Assembly (NCBI GenBank): GCA_024400125.1 | Contig: JAKSNG010000012.1 | Coordinates: forward strand, 1-52,870 | Length of the DNA stretch: 52,870 nt | From: Paludibacteraceae bacterium | GTDB taxonomy: Bacteria; Bacteroidota; Bacteroidia; Bacteroidales; Paludibacteraceae | Direction: 5' to 3' | Shown: piece by piece, positions 17,569 to 27,312 of the stretch | How positions within the stretch are numbered: position 1 is the first letter of the stretch | Layout: every line of letters starts with the position of its first letter | Program-made: the position numbers and the translations under genes | The notes under the pieces: generated by a model | What the model was told of the DNA's origin: nothing | Databases searched by the model: none | What the model saw: the letters and a program-made list of their open reading frames with translations, nothing else

Positions 17569-17600
17569 CAAAGATAGTATTTTTTTTGCATTTATGCAAA
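17569..17600 (-). promoter_or_regulatory. Promoter of the acyltransferase-DUF819 operon
   Basis: Minus strand: -33 TTTG (17600-17597), 20-bp spacer, -7 TATCTTTG (17576-17569); the start codon is 19 nt further on. Confidence 0.8.
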
Positions 17601-17657
17601 GGGAGAGTAAATTTTTATTAAAAAACACACAAAACTTTTCACAAAAACGCAATTAAA

Positions 17658-17689
17658 TTTGCATAATTCAAAAAAAAGCAGTACTTTTG
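17658..17689 (+). promoter_or_regulatory. Promoter of the typA operon
   Basis: -33 TTTG (17658-17661), 20-bp spacer, -7 TACTTTTG (17682-17689). The leader carries a GTGCGC/GCGCAC hairpin at 17701-17720 before the ATG at 17734. Confidence 0.85.
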
Positions 17690-17733
17690 CAGGCTAATTT
17701 GTGCGCGAGAGTGCGCGCACGCAGGTACAATAT

Positions 17734-19542
17734 ATGCAAAAGATAAGAAACATAGCGATTATCGCTCACGTGGACCACGGCAAAACGACGCTTGTGGACA
17801 AGATGCTCTACACCGCTCAAGTGGTGAAAGAGTCCCGAATGGAGGGAGTTGAGAACAAAGAGTTAATTCTCGATAATAACGATTTGGAGCGTGAGCGAGG
17901 TATTACAATTTTAGCCAAGAATGTATCTATTGATTACAAAGGCTACAAAATCAACATCATTGACACTCCGGGTCACGCGGACTTTGGAGGCGAAGTTGAG
18001 CGTGTGCTGAACATGGCTGATGGTGTATTGCTGTTAGTTGATGCGTTTGAAGGACCTATGCCTCAGACGCGATTCGTGCTACAGAAGGCATTAGAACTCA
18101 ATCTCAAACCAATTGTAGTCATCAACAAAGTGGATAAGTTGAACTGCCGTCCCGATGAAGTGCAAGAGGCGGTATTTGACTTAATGTGCAATCTGAATGC
18201 AACCGATGATCAATTAGATTTTCAGACGATTTATGGTAGTGCAAAGAATGGCTGGATGTCCACAGATTGGCATCAGCCAACCACCGACTTGACAGCATTG
18301 ATGGATGCGATTGTGGAATATATTCCTGAGCCCGAAGTGCTGGAAGGCACACCGCAACTGCTGATTACATCGTTGGACTACAATCCGTATGTGGGTCGAA
18401 TAGCAGTTGGTCGTGTACATCGTGGTACACTGAAAGATGGTCAAGCCGTAATGCTCGTCAAGAAAGATGGAACCAAAGTGCGCACCAAAATCAAAGAATT
18501 GCACACGTTCACTGGCATGGGGCACGTAAAAACAGACGAAGTAAAGAGTGGGGATATTTGCGCATTGATTGGCATAGACGGCTTTGAGATTGGAGACTCA
18601 ATCTGCGACATTGAGAATCCTGAACCTCTCAAACCGATTGCGATTGATGAGCCAACGATGTCAATGACATTCACTATCAATGACTCACCTTTCTTTGGAC
18701 AAGATGGTAAGTTAGTGACCAGCCGCCATATCTACGAGCGTCTCAAAAAAGAGTTAGAGAAAAACCTCGCTCTGCGCGTAGAGCCAAGTGACAAAGAGTC
18801 GGCATGGCATGTATATGGTCGTGGAGTACTACACTTGTCTGTATTGATTGAGACGATGCGTCGTGAGGGTTATGAGTTACAAGTAGGACAACCCAAAGTG
18901 ATTATCAAAGAGATTGATGGTGTAAAGTGCGAACCTGTAGAGCAATTGACCGTCAACACACCAGAAGAGTGCTCAGGCAAAATCATTGAGTTTGTGACAG
19001 TACACAAAGGCGAAATGACCAAGATGGAATTAGTGAATGACCGTGTACAACTGGAGTTTATTATTCCAAGCCGAGGCATCATGGGTATGCGTACTTACGT
19101 GATGAATATCTCTGCTGGTGAAGCTATTATGGCACATCGCTTCTTGGAATATCAACCGTACAAAGGCGAAATGCCTATTCGCGTCAACGGCTCACTGATT
19201 GCGATGGAGACAGGTACGGCTTCGGCATACGCGCTGGATAAACTGCAAGACCGTGGACATTTCTTTGTGGAGCCACAAGAAGAAGTCTATGCCGGTCAAG
19301 TGGTAGGTGAAAATGCAAAAGAGGGTGACATCGTCATCAATGTAATTAAAGCCAAGAACCTAACCAACATGCGTAGTAAATCGGCAGATGATAAAGCCGT
19401 GTTACCACCAGCCATTAAGTTCTCTTTGGAAGAGGCACTCGAGTATATCAAAGAAGATGAATATGTGGAAGTAACACCGCATAGTATGCGCATTCGTAAA
19501 ATCATCTTGGATGAATTAGAACGCAAAAGAGCAAATAGATAA
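17734..19542 (+). CDS. typA: Ribosome-associated translational GTPase TypA/BipA
   Basis: A 602-residue GTPase that binds the ribosome and helps assembly or stress translation. The G1 loop AHVDHGKT is at residues 9-16, G2 near RGITI, G3 DTPGHAD and G4 NKVD follow. After the EF-G-like domains comes the TypA-specific C-terminal half (EFIIPSRGIMGMRTYVMN, and KAKNLTNMRS near the end). Length is normal for TypA. ATG at 17734 begins MQKIRNIAIIAHVDHG, the standard start; the upstream in-frame GTG lies only about 12 nt past the promoter. First gene of a seven-gene run to comEC. Confidence 0.97.
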   Translation: MQKIRNIAIIAHVDHGKTTLVDKMLYTAQVVKESRMEGVENKELILDNNDLERERGITILAKNVSIDYKGYKINIIDTPGHADFGGEVERVLNMADGVLLLVDAFEGPMPQTRFVLQKALELNLKPIVVINKVDKLNCRPDEVQEAVFDLMCNLNATDDQLDFQTIYGSAKNGWMSTDWHQPTTDLTALMDAIVEYIPEPEVLEGTPQLLITSLDYNPYVGRIAVGRVHRGTLKDGQAVMLVKKDGTKVRTKIKELHTFTGMGHVKTDEVKSGDICALIGIDGFEIGDSICDIENPEPLKPIAIDEPTMSMTFTINDSPFFGQDGKLVTSRHIYERLKKELEKNLALRVEPSDKESAWHVYGRGVLHLSVLIETMRREGYELQVGQPKVIIKEIDGVKCEPVEQLTVNTPEECSGKIIEFVTVHKGEMTKMELVNDRVQLEFIIPSRGIMGMRTYVMNISAGEAIMAHRFLEYQPYKGEMPIRVNGSLIAMETGTASAYALDKLQDRGHFFVEPQEEVYAGQVVGENAKEGDIVINVIKAKNLTNMRSKSADDKAVLPPAIKFSLEEALEYIKEDEYVEVTPHSMRIRKIILDELERKRANR

Positions 19543-19577
19543 AGTAACTAAAGTAAATCGAAAAATTATACAGTATT

Positions 19578-20918
19578 ATGAAAATTGAAAAGTCTGAATT
19601 CAAAGACATGGTAGGCGTTATCACAATGACGATTGAGCCTGCCGACTATCAGGAAGCTCAACTGAAGGAGCTTCGTCAAATTCGTCAAAAAGCAAACATT
19701 CCTGGTTTCCGCCCTGGTATGGTGCCTATGGGAATGGTTAAAAAAATGTATGGCAAGGGTGTATTGGCTGAAGTTATTAACCAAACGATTGGTGAGAAAT
19801 TGAGCAAATACATTGAGGACGAAAAAATGAACATCCTTGGAGATCCACTGCCTAATGAGGAGTTAACTCCAGCCATAGATTTTGACACACAAGACACCTT
19901 CACTTTTGCATTTGACGTAGCAGTTGCCCCAGAGTTTGACGCTAAGCTGAATGGCAAAAACAAGTTGACACAATACAACATCACCGTCACCGACGAAATG
20001 GTGAATAAGCAAGTCAACAGTTACGCAGAGCGTTTTGGTGACTATGTAGATGCAGACACCGTAGCAGAAAACGACGTATTGAAAGGTCTGCTGAAAGAAG
20101 TTGGTAATGACGCTAATCCAATGCAAAAGGAGAATGCGATGCTCAATCCTAACTACATGAAGAGCAAGACTATCCAAAAGAAATTCATGGGTGCAAAATT
20201 AGGCGACGTGATTACGTTTAATCCTATGAAGGCATACGAAAGTGAAGTAGAAGTAGCCAGCCTGCTCGGTATTAAGAAAGAAGAGGCTGCAGAATTGAAG
20301 GCAGATTTCACCTTTGAGTTGCAAGGAATCACGCGTCACCAAGCCGCTAAGATTGACGGCGAATTGTTCGCAAAAGTATATGGCGAAAACAATGTCAAGG
20401 ATGAGGCAGACTTCCGTGCAAAAGTACGTGCAGAAATCGAAGAGAACATGGCAGAGGATGCTAAATACAAATTCGGTTTGGACGTCAAAGAAGCCATCAT
20501 GAAGAAGATGGAGAAAGTAGAATTCCCAAATGCCTTCCTGCGTCGTTGGGTATTAGCTACCAACAAAGAGATGACAGAGGAGCAAGTGGATAAAGACTTC
20601 GACAAGATGTTAGACGAGCTCAAATGGCACTTAGCAAAAGACCAACTGATGAAAGAGTTTGACGTCAAAGTTGAACGTGAAGACGTGGAAGCATACGCTA
20701 AAGAAGTGGCTAAGATGCAGTTCATGCAATATGGTTTGATGCACGTAGAGGAGCAATACCTCACCAACTTTGCCAATGAGATGCTCAAAAAAGAGGATCA
20801 ACTTCGCGGCATCGTAGAGCGCGTGGCTGAGAACAAGATTTACGCAGGTATCAAGACTGTGGCTAAAATTGAAGAAAAAGCTATCAGTCACGAAGATTTT
20901 GGTAAATTATTTGCCTAA
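19578..20918 (+). CDS. tig: Trigger factor chaperone
   Basis: A 446-residue ribosome-bound chaperone for nascent chains. The N-terminal ribosome-binding domain has IPGFRPGMVPMGMVKKMYG at about 41-59, containing the GFR signature. The middle region (about 150-245), where other trigger factors have an FKBP-type isomerase domain, is short and lacks obvious FKBP active-site motifs, as I recall for Bacteroidetes homologues. The rest is the helical C-terminal body. It lies 35 nt after typA. Confidence 0.93.
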   Translation: MKIEKSEFKDMVGVITMTIEPADYQEAQLKELRQIRQKANIPGFRPGMVPMGMVKKMYGKGVLAEVINQTIGEKLSKYIEDEKMNILGDPLPNEELTPAIDFDTQDTFTFAFDVAVAPEFDAKLNGKNKLTQYNITVTDEMVNKQVNSYAERFGDYVDADTVAENDVLKGLLKEVGNDANPMQKENAMLNPNYMKSKTIQKKFMGAKLGDVITFNPMKAYESEVEVASLLGIKKEEAAELKADFTFELQGITRHQAAKIDGELFAKVYGENNVKDEADFRAKVRAEIEENMAEDAKYKFGLDVKEAIMKKMEKVEFPNAFLRRWVLATNKEMTEEQVDKDFDKMLDELKWHLAKDQLMKEFDVKVEREDVEAYAKEVAKMQFMQYGLMHVEEQYLTNFANEMLKKEDQLRGIVERVAENKIYAGIKTVAKIEEKAISHEDFGKLFA

Positions 20919-20929
20919 ATAGATAAACA

Positions 20930-22255
20930 ATGCGAATACACTTTATTGCCATAGGTGGGGCGGCAATGCACAACTTAGCATTAGCTGTAGCCAGCAAAGC
21001 AGGTTACGTAGTGACTGGGTCGGATGATGAGATTTTCGACCCAGCACTAACGCACTTGCGTGAAGCAGGTTTATTGCCTGGGGAAATGGGTTGGCATCCA
21101 GAGAAAATCACCTCCGACATTGATGCTATCATCTTGGGTATGCATGCACGCGAGGATAATCCAGAGTTGGTACGTGCACGCGAGTTAGGATTGCGTATTT
21201 ACTCATTCCCAGAATACCTCTATGAGCAGACAAAAGATAAGATTCGCATTGTGGTAGGAGGATCACACGGAAAAACCACTACCACGTCAATGATTCTCTA
21301 TGTACTCAACCGTCTTGGTATTGAGACCGATTATATGGTGGGAGCACAAATTGAGGGTTTTGAGCGAATGGTACGCTTGAGTGATACAGCGAAGTACGCC
21401 GTTTTTGAAGGTGACGAGTACTTGACCTCACCACTTGATCTACGGTCTAAGTTCCTTTGGTATAAACCTCACGTAGCTATTCTAACTGGTATTGCGTGGG
21501 ATCATATCAATGTCTTCCCAACGTTCCCAGAGTATGTGGAGACATTTCGAAAATTTGCACATAGCATCAGCCAATCTTTCATCTACTACGAGGGCGATGA
21601 GAACTTGCGGATGTTAGCAGATGAGCTGAAACAGCAATCTGCACCTTGTCAACTTCTTCCTTACAAGGAATATGTAGGGGAAGTTGAGATGGGTGTGTTT
21701 GGGCGACACAATATGCAGAATCTGCAAGCAGCATGTTTGGCATGCGAGCAGATTGGTGTAAAGCGCGAAGATTTCTATCGCGAAATTGCTTCCTTTACTG
21801 GTGCAAGTAATCGATTGGAAAAGATTGCAGAGACTTCAACTGCTGTAGCCTATAAAGATTTTGCGCATAGTCCGTCCAAACTCAAGGCGACAGTCAATGC
21901 CGTACGCGAACGCTACCCAAAAATGCGGTTAGTGGCAGCTATGGAATTACATACTTTCTCATCGCTAATGGCAGATTTTCTGCCGCAATACAAGGACTGC
22001 ATGGCTGAGGCGGATGTGGCATTGGTTTATTTTAATCCCAAAGTGATTGAGCACAAACGACTTACACCAATTACCTCGAACGAAGTGGCAGCAGCATTTG
22101 GAACGTCTAATATCGAAGTGTTCACAGAGAGCGAAGCATTGCAAATACGTTTGCGCCAAATCGACTATACGAATACAGCGCTGTTGATGATGTCAAGTGG
22201 CACATTTGACGGCATTCATATCAATGATTTTGCAAAAGAACTGATACATGGATAA
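20930..22255 (+). CDS. mpl: Mur ligase family, Mpl-like peptidoglycan recycling ligase
   Basis: A 441-residue Mur ligase that most resembles Mpl, which joins recycled L-Ala-D-Glu-meso-DAP tripeptide to UDP-MurNAc. It starts RIHFIAIGGAAMHNLA (UDP-binding Rossmann loop), has the ATP loop GGSHGKTTTT at about 109-118, FEGDEY (about 160), and AYKDFAHSPSKLKATV (about 303), where Mpl-type enzymes have AHHPTA-like residues. MurC itself differs in these blocks. It overlaps the deaminase gene by 8 nt. Confidence 0.85.
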   Translation: MRIHFIAIGGAAMHNLALAVASKAGYVVTGSDDEIFDPALTHLREAGLLPGEMGWHPEKITSDIDAIILGMHAREDNPELVRARELGLRIYSFPEYLYEQTKDKIRIVVGGSHGKTTTTSMILYVLNRLGIETDYMVGAQIEGFERMVRLSDTAKYAVFEGDEYLTSPLDLRSKFLWYKPHVAILTGIAWDHINVFPTFPEYVETFRKFAHSISQSFIYYEGDENLRMLADELKQQSAPCQLLPYKEYVGEVEMGVFGRHNMQNLQAACLACEQIGVKREDFYREIASFTGASNRLEKIAETSTAVAYKDFAHSPSKLKATVNAVRERYPKMRLVAAMELHTFSSLMADFLPQYKDCMAEADVALVYFNPKVIEHKRLTPITSNEVAAAFGTSNIEVFTESEALQIRLRQIDYTNTALLMMSSGTFDGIHINDFAKELIHG

Positions 22256-22664
22256 ACAGACAAAAAGAGATCATCTATATATGAAGATGGCCCGCACGTG
22301 GTCAGAAAACTCCTACTGCGAACGCCGACAAGTTGGAGCATTGATGGTCAAGAATCAGATGATTATTTCGGATGGATTTAATGGTACACCATCGGGATTT
22401 GAAAACCATTGTGAGGATGATAATAACACCTCTTTACCATACGTGCTGCATGCGGAAGCGAATGCAATTACCAAAGTGGCACGGTCGAACAACTCATCTG
22501 AAGGGGCGACCTTGTATGTGACCACATCTCCCTGCATGGAGTGCGCTAAATTGATTATTCAATCCGGTATTCAGCGTGTGGTCTATGGCGAGAAATATCG
22601 CATCACAGATGGCATTGATCTGCTCAAACGCGCTGGCATAGAATTGGTTGAATTAAATGACTGA
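22248..22664 (+). CDS. Deoxycytidylate (dCMP) deaminase family protein
   Basis: A 138-residue zinc deaminase. HAEANAI (about residue 68) and TTSPCMECAKLI (about 93-104) are the HxE and PCxxC motifs of the cytidine/deoxycytidylate deaminase fold. The N-terminal MARTWSENSYCERRQVGALMVK and DGFNGTPSGF match ComEB-like dCMP deaminases, which feed dUMP to thymidylate synthesis. It overlaps genes on both sides by 8 nt, so translation is probably coupled. Confidence 0.9.
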   Translation: MDKQTKRDHLYMKMARTWSENSYCERRQVGALMVKNQMIISDGFNGTPSGFENHCEDDNNTSLPYVLHAEANAITKVARSNNSSEGATLYVTTSPCMECAKLIIQSGIQRVVYGEKYRITDGIDLLKRAGIELVELND

Positions 22665-24282
22665 TATGAAAAAATATATTCTTCCCACTTTAACGGTTTT
22701 ATTTCTACTATTCGGTTTATTATTAGGTAATGCCATTAGCAATAAAGCCAATGCCCAACGGTTTATTATCCAGAATGGGCAGATTATCTCACAACCCAGT
22801 TCGAAGATTGATCAACTGATGCAGTTGATGGAGAGTGCGTATGTGGATGAATTAGATGTCGATTCCATCACAGATGAAGTGATGACCGAGATTGTAAAAA
22901 AATTAGATCCTCATTCATCATATATTCCTAAGAAGGACTTAGAGTTAGTCAATTCAGAATTAGCAGGTTCATTCTCAGGCATTGGCGTACAATTCTCTAT
23001 TCAGAATGATACTATTTCGATTGTGGCAGTGATACCTGGTGGTCCATCTGAAGGTGTCGGTGTATTGGCAGGAGATAAAATTATTGAGGTCAATGACACA
23101 ACATTCACAGGGAAGAACATCAATAATGAAAAAGTAATGCATACGCTCCGCGGCGAAAAAGGAACGCAAGTAACAATTGGCGTTCGTCGTGCGGGAACTA
23201 ACGAGACTTTGCATTATACCATCACACGCGGCGATATACCAGTGCATGCAGTGGACGCTAAGTTTATCATTAACGGCAAACACGGCAAGATTGGCTTTGT
23301 ACGCGTCAATAAGTTTGGCGAAAACACGTATGCAGAGTTTATCAATGCTCTCGCAGAATTGAAAGCACAAGGTGCTAGTTCGTATATCGTTGACTTGCGC
23401 GAGAACTCTGGGGGCTACATGGAACAAGCCATCCGTATGTGCAATGAGTTTCTCAAATCTGGAGACTTGATTGTTTATGCAGAAGGTCGAGCTTATCCTC
23501 GTTACGAGGCAAAGGCTAACGGTGGAGGTCGCTTTAAAGATATTCCGCTTGTAGTGCTGATTGACAACTTCTCTGCTTCTGCAAGTGAGATTTTTGCAGG
23601 TGCAATGCAAGACAACGACCGCGCAACGATTATTGGAAGACGCTCATTTGGTAAGGGTTTAGTACAACAACAAATACCATTTATGGATGGTAGTGCTATT
23701 CGTTTGACAGTGGCACGGTATTACACACCTTCTGGACGTTGCATTCAAAAGCCCTATACGTTAGGAGACCAAGAGGATTACAACAAAGATTTTATGGATC
23801 GCTACGAGCATGGTGAGTTCTATTCGGCTGATAGCATACGATTCGCTGATACCACGATGTACTACACTAAGTCTGGACGCGAAGTACATGGAGGAGGAGG
23901 TATTATGCCAGACATCTTTGTGGGGCGTGATACAACACTCAATACGGCATGGCTTAACCGCTGCGTCAATTATGCATACACCTATCAATTTGCATATCAA
24001 TATACCGACCGCCATCGCAAAGAACTGAGCCAATATAAAGATTGGCAACAGCTGGAAAAACATCTCTTGAAAGCCAATTGGATGAATGAGTTTGTTGCCT
24101 TTGCGGAAGAGAAAGGTATTGAACCTAATGCAGAGCAGATTGCCAAATCGCGCCCATTAATGGAGCGAATCATCAATGCCTACATCGTCCGTAATATGTT
24201 GGGCGATGAAGGATTTTTCCCTCTCTTTGAGCGCGATGACGAAATAACTAAGAAAGCCGTAGAATGGCTCAATAATAACTGA
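22657..24282 (+). CDS. S41 family C-terminal processing protease
   Basis: A 541-residue secreted or membrane-tethered tail-specific protease. An N-terminal hydrophobic segment (LPTLTVLFLLFGLLLGNAI) acts as signal or anchor. A PDZ domain follows (GSFSGIGVQFS through GDKIIEVND, about 105-150), then the S41 core: catalytic Ser in SASASEIFAG (about 310) and Lys in RSFGKGLVQ (about 335). A C-terminal helical part of about 120 residues follows. It trims envelope proteins in known relatives. ATG at 22657 overlaps the deaminase stop; the in-frame ATG at 22666 is equally possible. Confidence 0.92.
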   Translation: MTDMKKYILPTLTVLFLLFGLLLGNAISNKANAQRFIIQNGQIISQPSSKIDQLMQLMESAYVDELDVDSITDEVMTEIVKKLDPHSSYIPKKDLELVNSELAGSFSGIGVQFSIQNDTISIVAVIPGGPSEGVGVLAGDKIIEVNDTTFTGKNINNEKVMHTLRGEKGTQVTIGVRRAGTNETLHYTITRGDIPVHAVDAKFIINGKHGKIGFVRVNKFGENTYAEFINALAELKAQGASSYIVDLRENSGGYMEQAIRMCNEFLKSGDLIVYAEGRAYPRYEAKANGGGRFKDIPLVVLIDNFSASASEIFAGAMQDNDRATIIGRRSFGKGLVQQQIPFMDGSAIRLTVARYYTPSGRCIQKPYTLGDQEDYNKDFMDRYEHGEFYSADSIRFADTTMYYTKSGREVHGGGGIMPDIFVGRDTTLNTAWLNRCVNYAYTYQFAYQYTDRHRKELSQYKDWQQLEKHLLKANWMNEFVAFAEEKGIEPNAEQIAKSRPLMERIINAYIVRNMLGDEGFFPLFERDDEITKKAVEWLNNN

Positions 24283-24293
24283 TTACTCAAATA

Positions 24294-24947
24294 ATGAATA
24301 CAATGAAGATTATTGCCCCTTCCGTATTGTCTGCTGATTTTGGAGACTTGCGTCGTGACATTGAGATGCTCAATCGTAGCGAAGCAGAATGGATACATGT
24401 AGATGTCATGGATGGTGTGTTTGTGCCCAATATCTCCTTTGGCTTTCCCGTGATGGAGCCATTGACGAAATATGCCACCAAACCATTAGACGTACATCTG
24501 ATGATTGTGCATCCTGAAAAATATGTTGAACGTTTTTGTGATGCTGGGGCATGGAGTGTAGGCTTTCATTTAGAAGCTGTCGAAGACCCAATGCCTATTT
24601 TAGATCTTATCAAAGCCAAAGGTGTTCGTACTTGTCTTACCATCAATCCGGACATTGATGTGCATCGTCTTGACCCTTATTTGGACAAAGTCGATATGGT
24701 GCTACTGATGTCTGTTTTTGCTGGTTTCGGAGGGCAAAAGTTTATTCCTGAAACAATGGACAAACTGCGTCATGTACGCGAAGAGATTGAGCGTCGTAAG
24801 TTGTCTACATTAGTTGAGATTGACGGAGGTGTTAACGTGACCAATGCTCCCACCCTCTTTGCTGCAGGTGCTGACGTGTTAGTGGCTGGAAGTGCCGTTT
24901 TCAAATCTGACAATCCTGAGCAGACCATTCACCAAATGTTACATTAA
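24294..24947 (+). CDS. rpe: Ribulose-phosphate 3-epimerase
   Basis: A 217-residue TIM-barrel enzyme that interconverts ribulose 5-phosphate and xylulose 5-phosphate in the pentose phosphate pathway. Seen: IAPSVLSADFGDL at the start, WIHVDVMDGVFVPN (metal ligands His and Asp), DVHLMI (His), FAGFGGQKF (phosphate loop) and VEIDGGVN (second catalytic Asp). Length is standard. ATG at 24294 gives MNTMKIIAPS; ATG at 24303 is possible. It lies 11 nt after the protease and 2 nt before comEC. Confidence 0.96.
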   Translation: MNTMKIIAPSVLSADFGDLRRDIEMLNRSEAEWIHVDVMDGVFVPNISFGFPVMEPLTKYATKPLDVHLMIVHPEKYVERFCDAGAWSVGFHLEAVEDPMPILDLIKAKGVRTCLTINPDIDVHRLDPYLDKVDMVLLMSVFAGFGGQKFIPETMDKLRHVREEIERRKLSTLVEIDGGVNVTNAPTLFAAGADVLVAGSAVFKSDNPEQTIHQMLH

Positions 24948-24949
24948 GT

Positions 24950-26371
24950 ATGCGCGAATGGTTTCGCTCACATCCATTTGTACTGCTATTAATTCCGTTA
25001 ATAGCAGTTATTATTTTCTATTATTCGTATTGGCAACCACGGCAGACGCAGTCTGTAGCATCGACAGACAAACAGGCGATGTTGGGTATTGTAGAGGACT
25101 ATCCTTCCGAGCGAGCAAAGACATGGCGATATACTATTCGTCTCGCGCATGAGCGCGCGTACGTATATATAAGGAAAGATAGCACAGTCATTTTGCCTTC
25201 AATGGGAGACACGCTACTTCTGTTCACCACTATTGAGCGACCTGACAGTTTAGGCGATTTTGATTATGCTGGCTACCTAAGACGGCAAGGTATTGCAGGA
25301 ATAGCCTTCGTAAATGAAGATGAATGGCAAATAATGGGACAAGCACCTCACCCACAATCAATTCGGCAATGGGCAAGATGGACGCAACATCGTCTGGTGC
25401 AGCAGTATAAAGATTTTGGTATATCGCAAGAAGCGATAGGAAGCATAGCCGCATTAAGTTTGGGTTACAAGGAAGATTTAGATGATGACATTCAGCGTGC
25501 TTTTCAGCATGCAGGCGCCACACATATCTTAGCTGTCAGTGGATTGCACACGGGCATTATTGTCGCTATTTTGTGGGCTTTACTTACGTGTTTTGATTCT
25601 CGGCGTCCGTTATATGAACAACGAGGAAGACGCAAAGTGATTGCTATCACTATCATCGTGTTGATGTGGATGTATGCTTTTATTACAGGCTTAAGTCCTT
25701 CTGTGGTACGTGCTGTCATTATGGTATCCATTGCTCAATGCGCGTACATGTGTTATCGTAATCCTATTTCGCTCAACTCAGTAGCCGCAGCCGCATTCTT
25801 GATTTTATGCTTTAGACCGATGGACCTTTTTTCCGTCAGTTTTCAACTAAGTTTTGCTGCCGTAACTGCCATTTTGATTTTAGAACCATATATACGCCTT
25901 TTATTTCCAGAGTTGACTTCCTTACGCGGATTCAAAAAACGTGCGTATGTTTTTACAAGGGGGCTGATTAGTGTTTCGCTGGCTGCGCAAATTGGTACAT
26001 TGCCATTAACATTATTTTATTTTGGACAAACATCACTCTATTTCCTGCTGACGAATATGATTGTTATTCCAGTAGCAACCATTTTGCTATGGCTGGTAGT
26101 AACATTCTTTGCTTGGGGGTGGATAAAAATAATAGGAGCGCTACTCGCGTCCCTATTAGATATTTTCGCCACATTCATGAATACGAGTGTGCATTGGATT
26201 GAGCAATTGCCTGGGTGCGTAAGTCACTTATCCATCAATGCAACAATGGTCTTCATCTATTATGCAGCGGTTGTCTTTGCTTACTTGGCCTTCAAACGTT
26301 CCTATTGGTGGTTTTTGGCAGTCACCTTGTCAACTGGACTATTCTGCTTGGTATATTTCACGCTATCATAA
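24950..26371 (+). CDS. comEC: ComEC/Rec2-family membrane protein, short form
   Basis: A 473-residue polytopic protein of the ComEC/Rec2 family, which moves single-stranded DNA across the inner membrane during natural transformation. The N-terminal soluble part (about 30-130) has SLGDFDYAGYLRRQGI, and the Competence domain has LAVSGLHTGIIVAILWALL (about 192-210), the signature of the family, followed by several membrane segments. The C-terminal metallo-beta-lactamase domain present in longer ComECs is absent. Its last 70 nt overlap the convergent phosphoesterase gene. Confidence 0.88.
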   Translation: MREWFRSHPFVLLLIPLIAVIIFYYSYWQPRQTQSVASTDKQAMLGIVEDYPSERAKTWRYTIRLAHERAYVYIRKDSTVILPSMGDTLLLFTTIERPDSLGDFDYAGYLRRQGIAGIAFVNEDEWQIMGQAPHPQSIRQWARWTQHRLVQQYKDFGISQEAIGSIAALSLGYKEDLDDDIQRAFQHAGATHILAVSGLHTGIIVAILWALLTCFDSRRPLYEQRGRRKVIAITIIVLMWMYAFITGLSPSVVRAVIMVSIAQCAYMCYRNPISLNSVAAAAFLILCFRPMDLFSVSFQLSFAAVTAILILEPYIRLLFPELTSLRGFKKRAYVFTRGLISVSLAAQIGTLPLTLFYFGQTSLYFLLTNMIVIPVATILLWLVVTFFAWGWIKIIGALLASLLDIFATFMNTSVHWIEQLPGCVSHLSINATMVFIYYAAVVFAYLAFKRSYWWFLAVTLSTGLFCLVYFTLS

Positions 26372-27312
26372 ACACTTCCGTCACGGAACAGACATGTCTC
26401 TACTTGTAATGATTCATTAGTGACCGTAATCACTTCGTAAACAGGTTCATGCAGAGTTTTCTGACCATGTTTAGCGTTATAATGTTTCAATGAAGCATTT
26501 GTATTTATGACATTCTTATGACGTGCATAGAGATGGTCATGTCCAGTAAAGATAACATCCGCTCCACGAATAGCCTTGAAAAAAGTAGGAAATAAAATGG
26601 GGTTGTAACGTCCTTTTGCTTGCGAGCGGATAGGATGATGCATCATAACGATAACAAAACGATCCCCTGCTTCTTTAATAGCTTGCTTAAGCCAAGTGTT
26701 GACACGTGTTAAATCCGAAAGTTGGTTAAATCCATTGGTATCAATGGCAATAAACCGCAAGTTTTGGAAATCAACATAATACGTTTTTCCTTCAGCTCCT
26801 TTATAGCCATTAGAAGGATGTCGGAACGTGCTCGTCCATGCAGAAGAGAGTCGCTTTGACCAGCCTTTGGTGTACTCATGATTACCAGGAGTAGAGAGGA
26901 TGGGTAAAGACTCAAAACGTGTACCGCTAAATTCACGATAGGTTAGCTGCATATAATACGGATAACAACGTTCAAAGAAGTCTCCTAACTGTGCGTAGCA
27001 ATCTATCTTGGGATGACGTAATGCGATGGATTCCAATTGCGAATGAGTAATACCATTATGAATGTCGCCAAACAGAATGATGTGCAATGTATCAGGTTCA
27101 AGCGTATCATGCCAACACGGCTGCTCTGCGTCTGTTTTTACAAATCCAGGAACTGAATCCTCCCCGAAACAATAGAAGTGATAATCAATGGTTTCGCCAT
27201 TCCATTGTGGTTCAGCAGGCATAGCAAACCATGCGTTCCAGCGGACGGCAAAAAGTATTGCGATGCCCACCAGAACGATTATGGTTACTATGATTGAAAT
27301 TACTTTTTTCAT
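26302..27312 (-). CDS. Calcineurin-like metallophosphoesterase, membrane-anchored
   Basis: A 336-residue metallophosphoesterase. Residues 4-24 form a membrane anchor or signal (VISIIVTIIVLVGIAILFAV). The metal motifs are in order: GDIHNG (about 91), GDFFER (about 110), STPGNHEY (about 140), MMHHPI (about 218) and FTGHDHLYAR (about 255), the full binuclear set. The domain should lie outside the inner membrane. Substrate unknown. It abuts the DUF3127 gene (stop and start adjacent) and overlaps the comEC tail by 70 nt on the opposite strand. Confidence 0.88.
   Translation of the reverse strand: MKKVISIIVTIIVLVGIAILFAVRWNAWFAMPAEPQWNGETIDYHFYCFGEDSVPGFVKTDAEQPCWHDTLEPDTLHIILFGDIHNGITHSQLESIALRHPKIDCYAQLGDFFERCYPYYMQLTYREFSGTRFESLPILSTPGNHEYTKGWSKRLSSAWTSTFRHPSNGYKGAEGKTYYVDFQNLRFIAIDTNGFNQLSDLTRVNTWLKQAIKEAGDRFVIVMMHHPIRSQAKGRYNPILFPTFFKAIRGADVIFTGHDHLYARHKNVINTNASLKHYNAKHGQKTLHEPVYEVITVTNESLQVETCLFRDGSVYDSVKYTKQNSPVDKVTAKNHQ

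Noticed and set aside
17701..17720. Riboswitch in the typA leader
   Set aside because: Only one short GTGCGC/GCGCAC hairpin without a terminator or known aptamer features.
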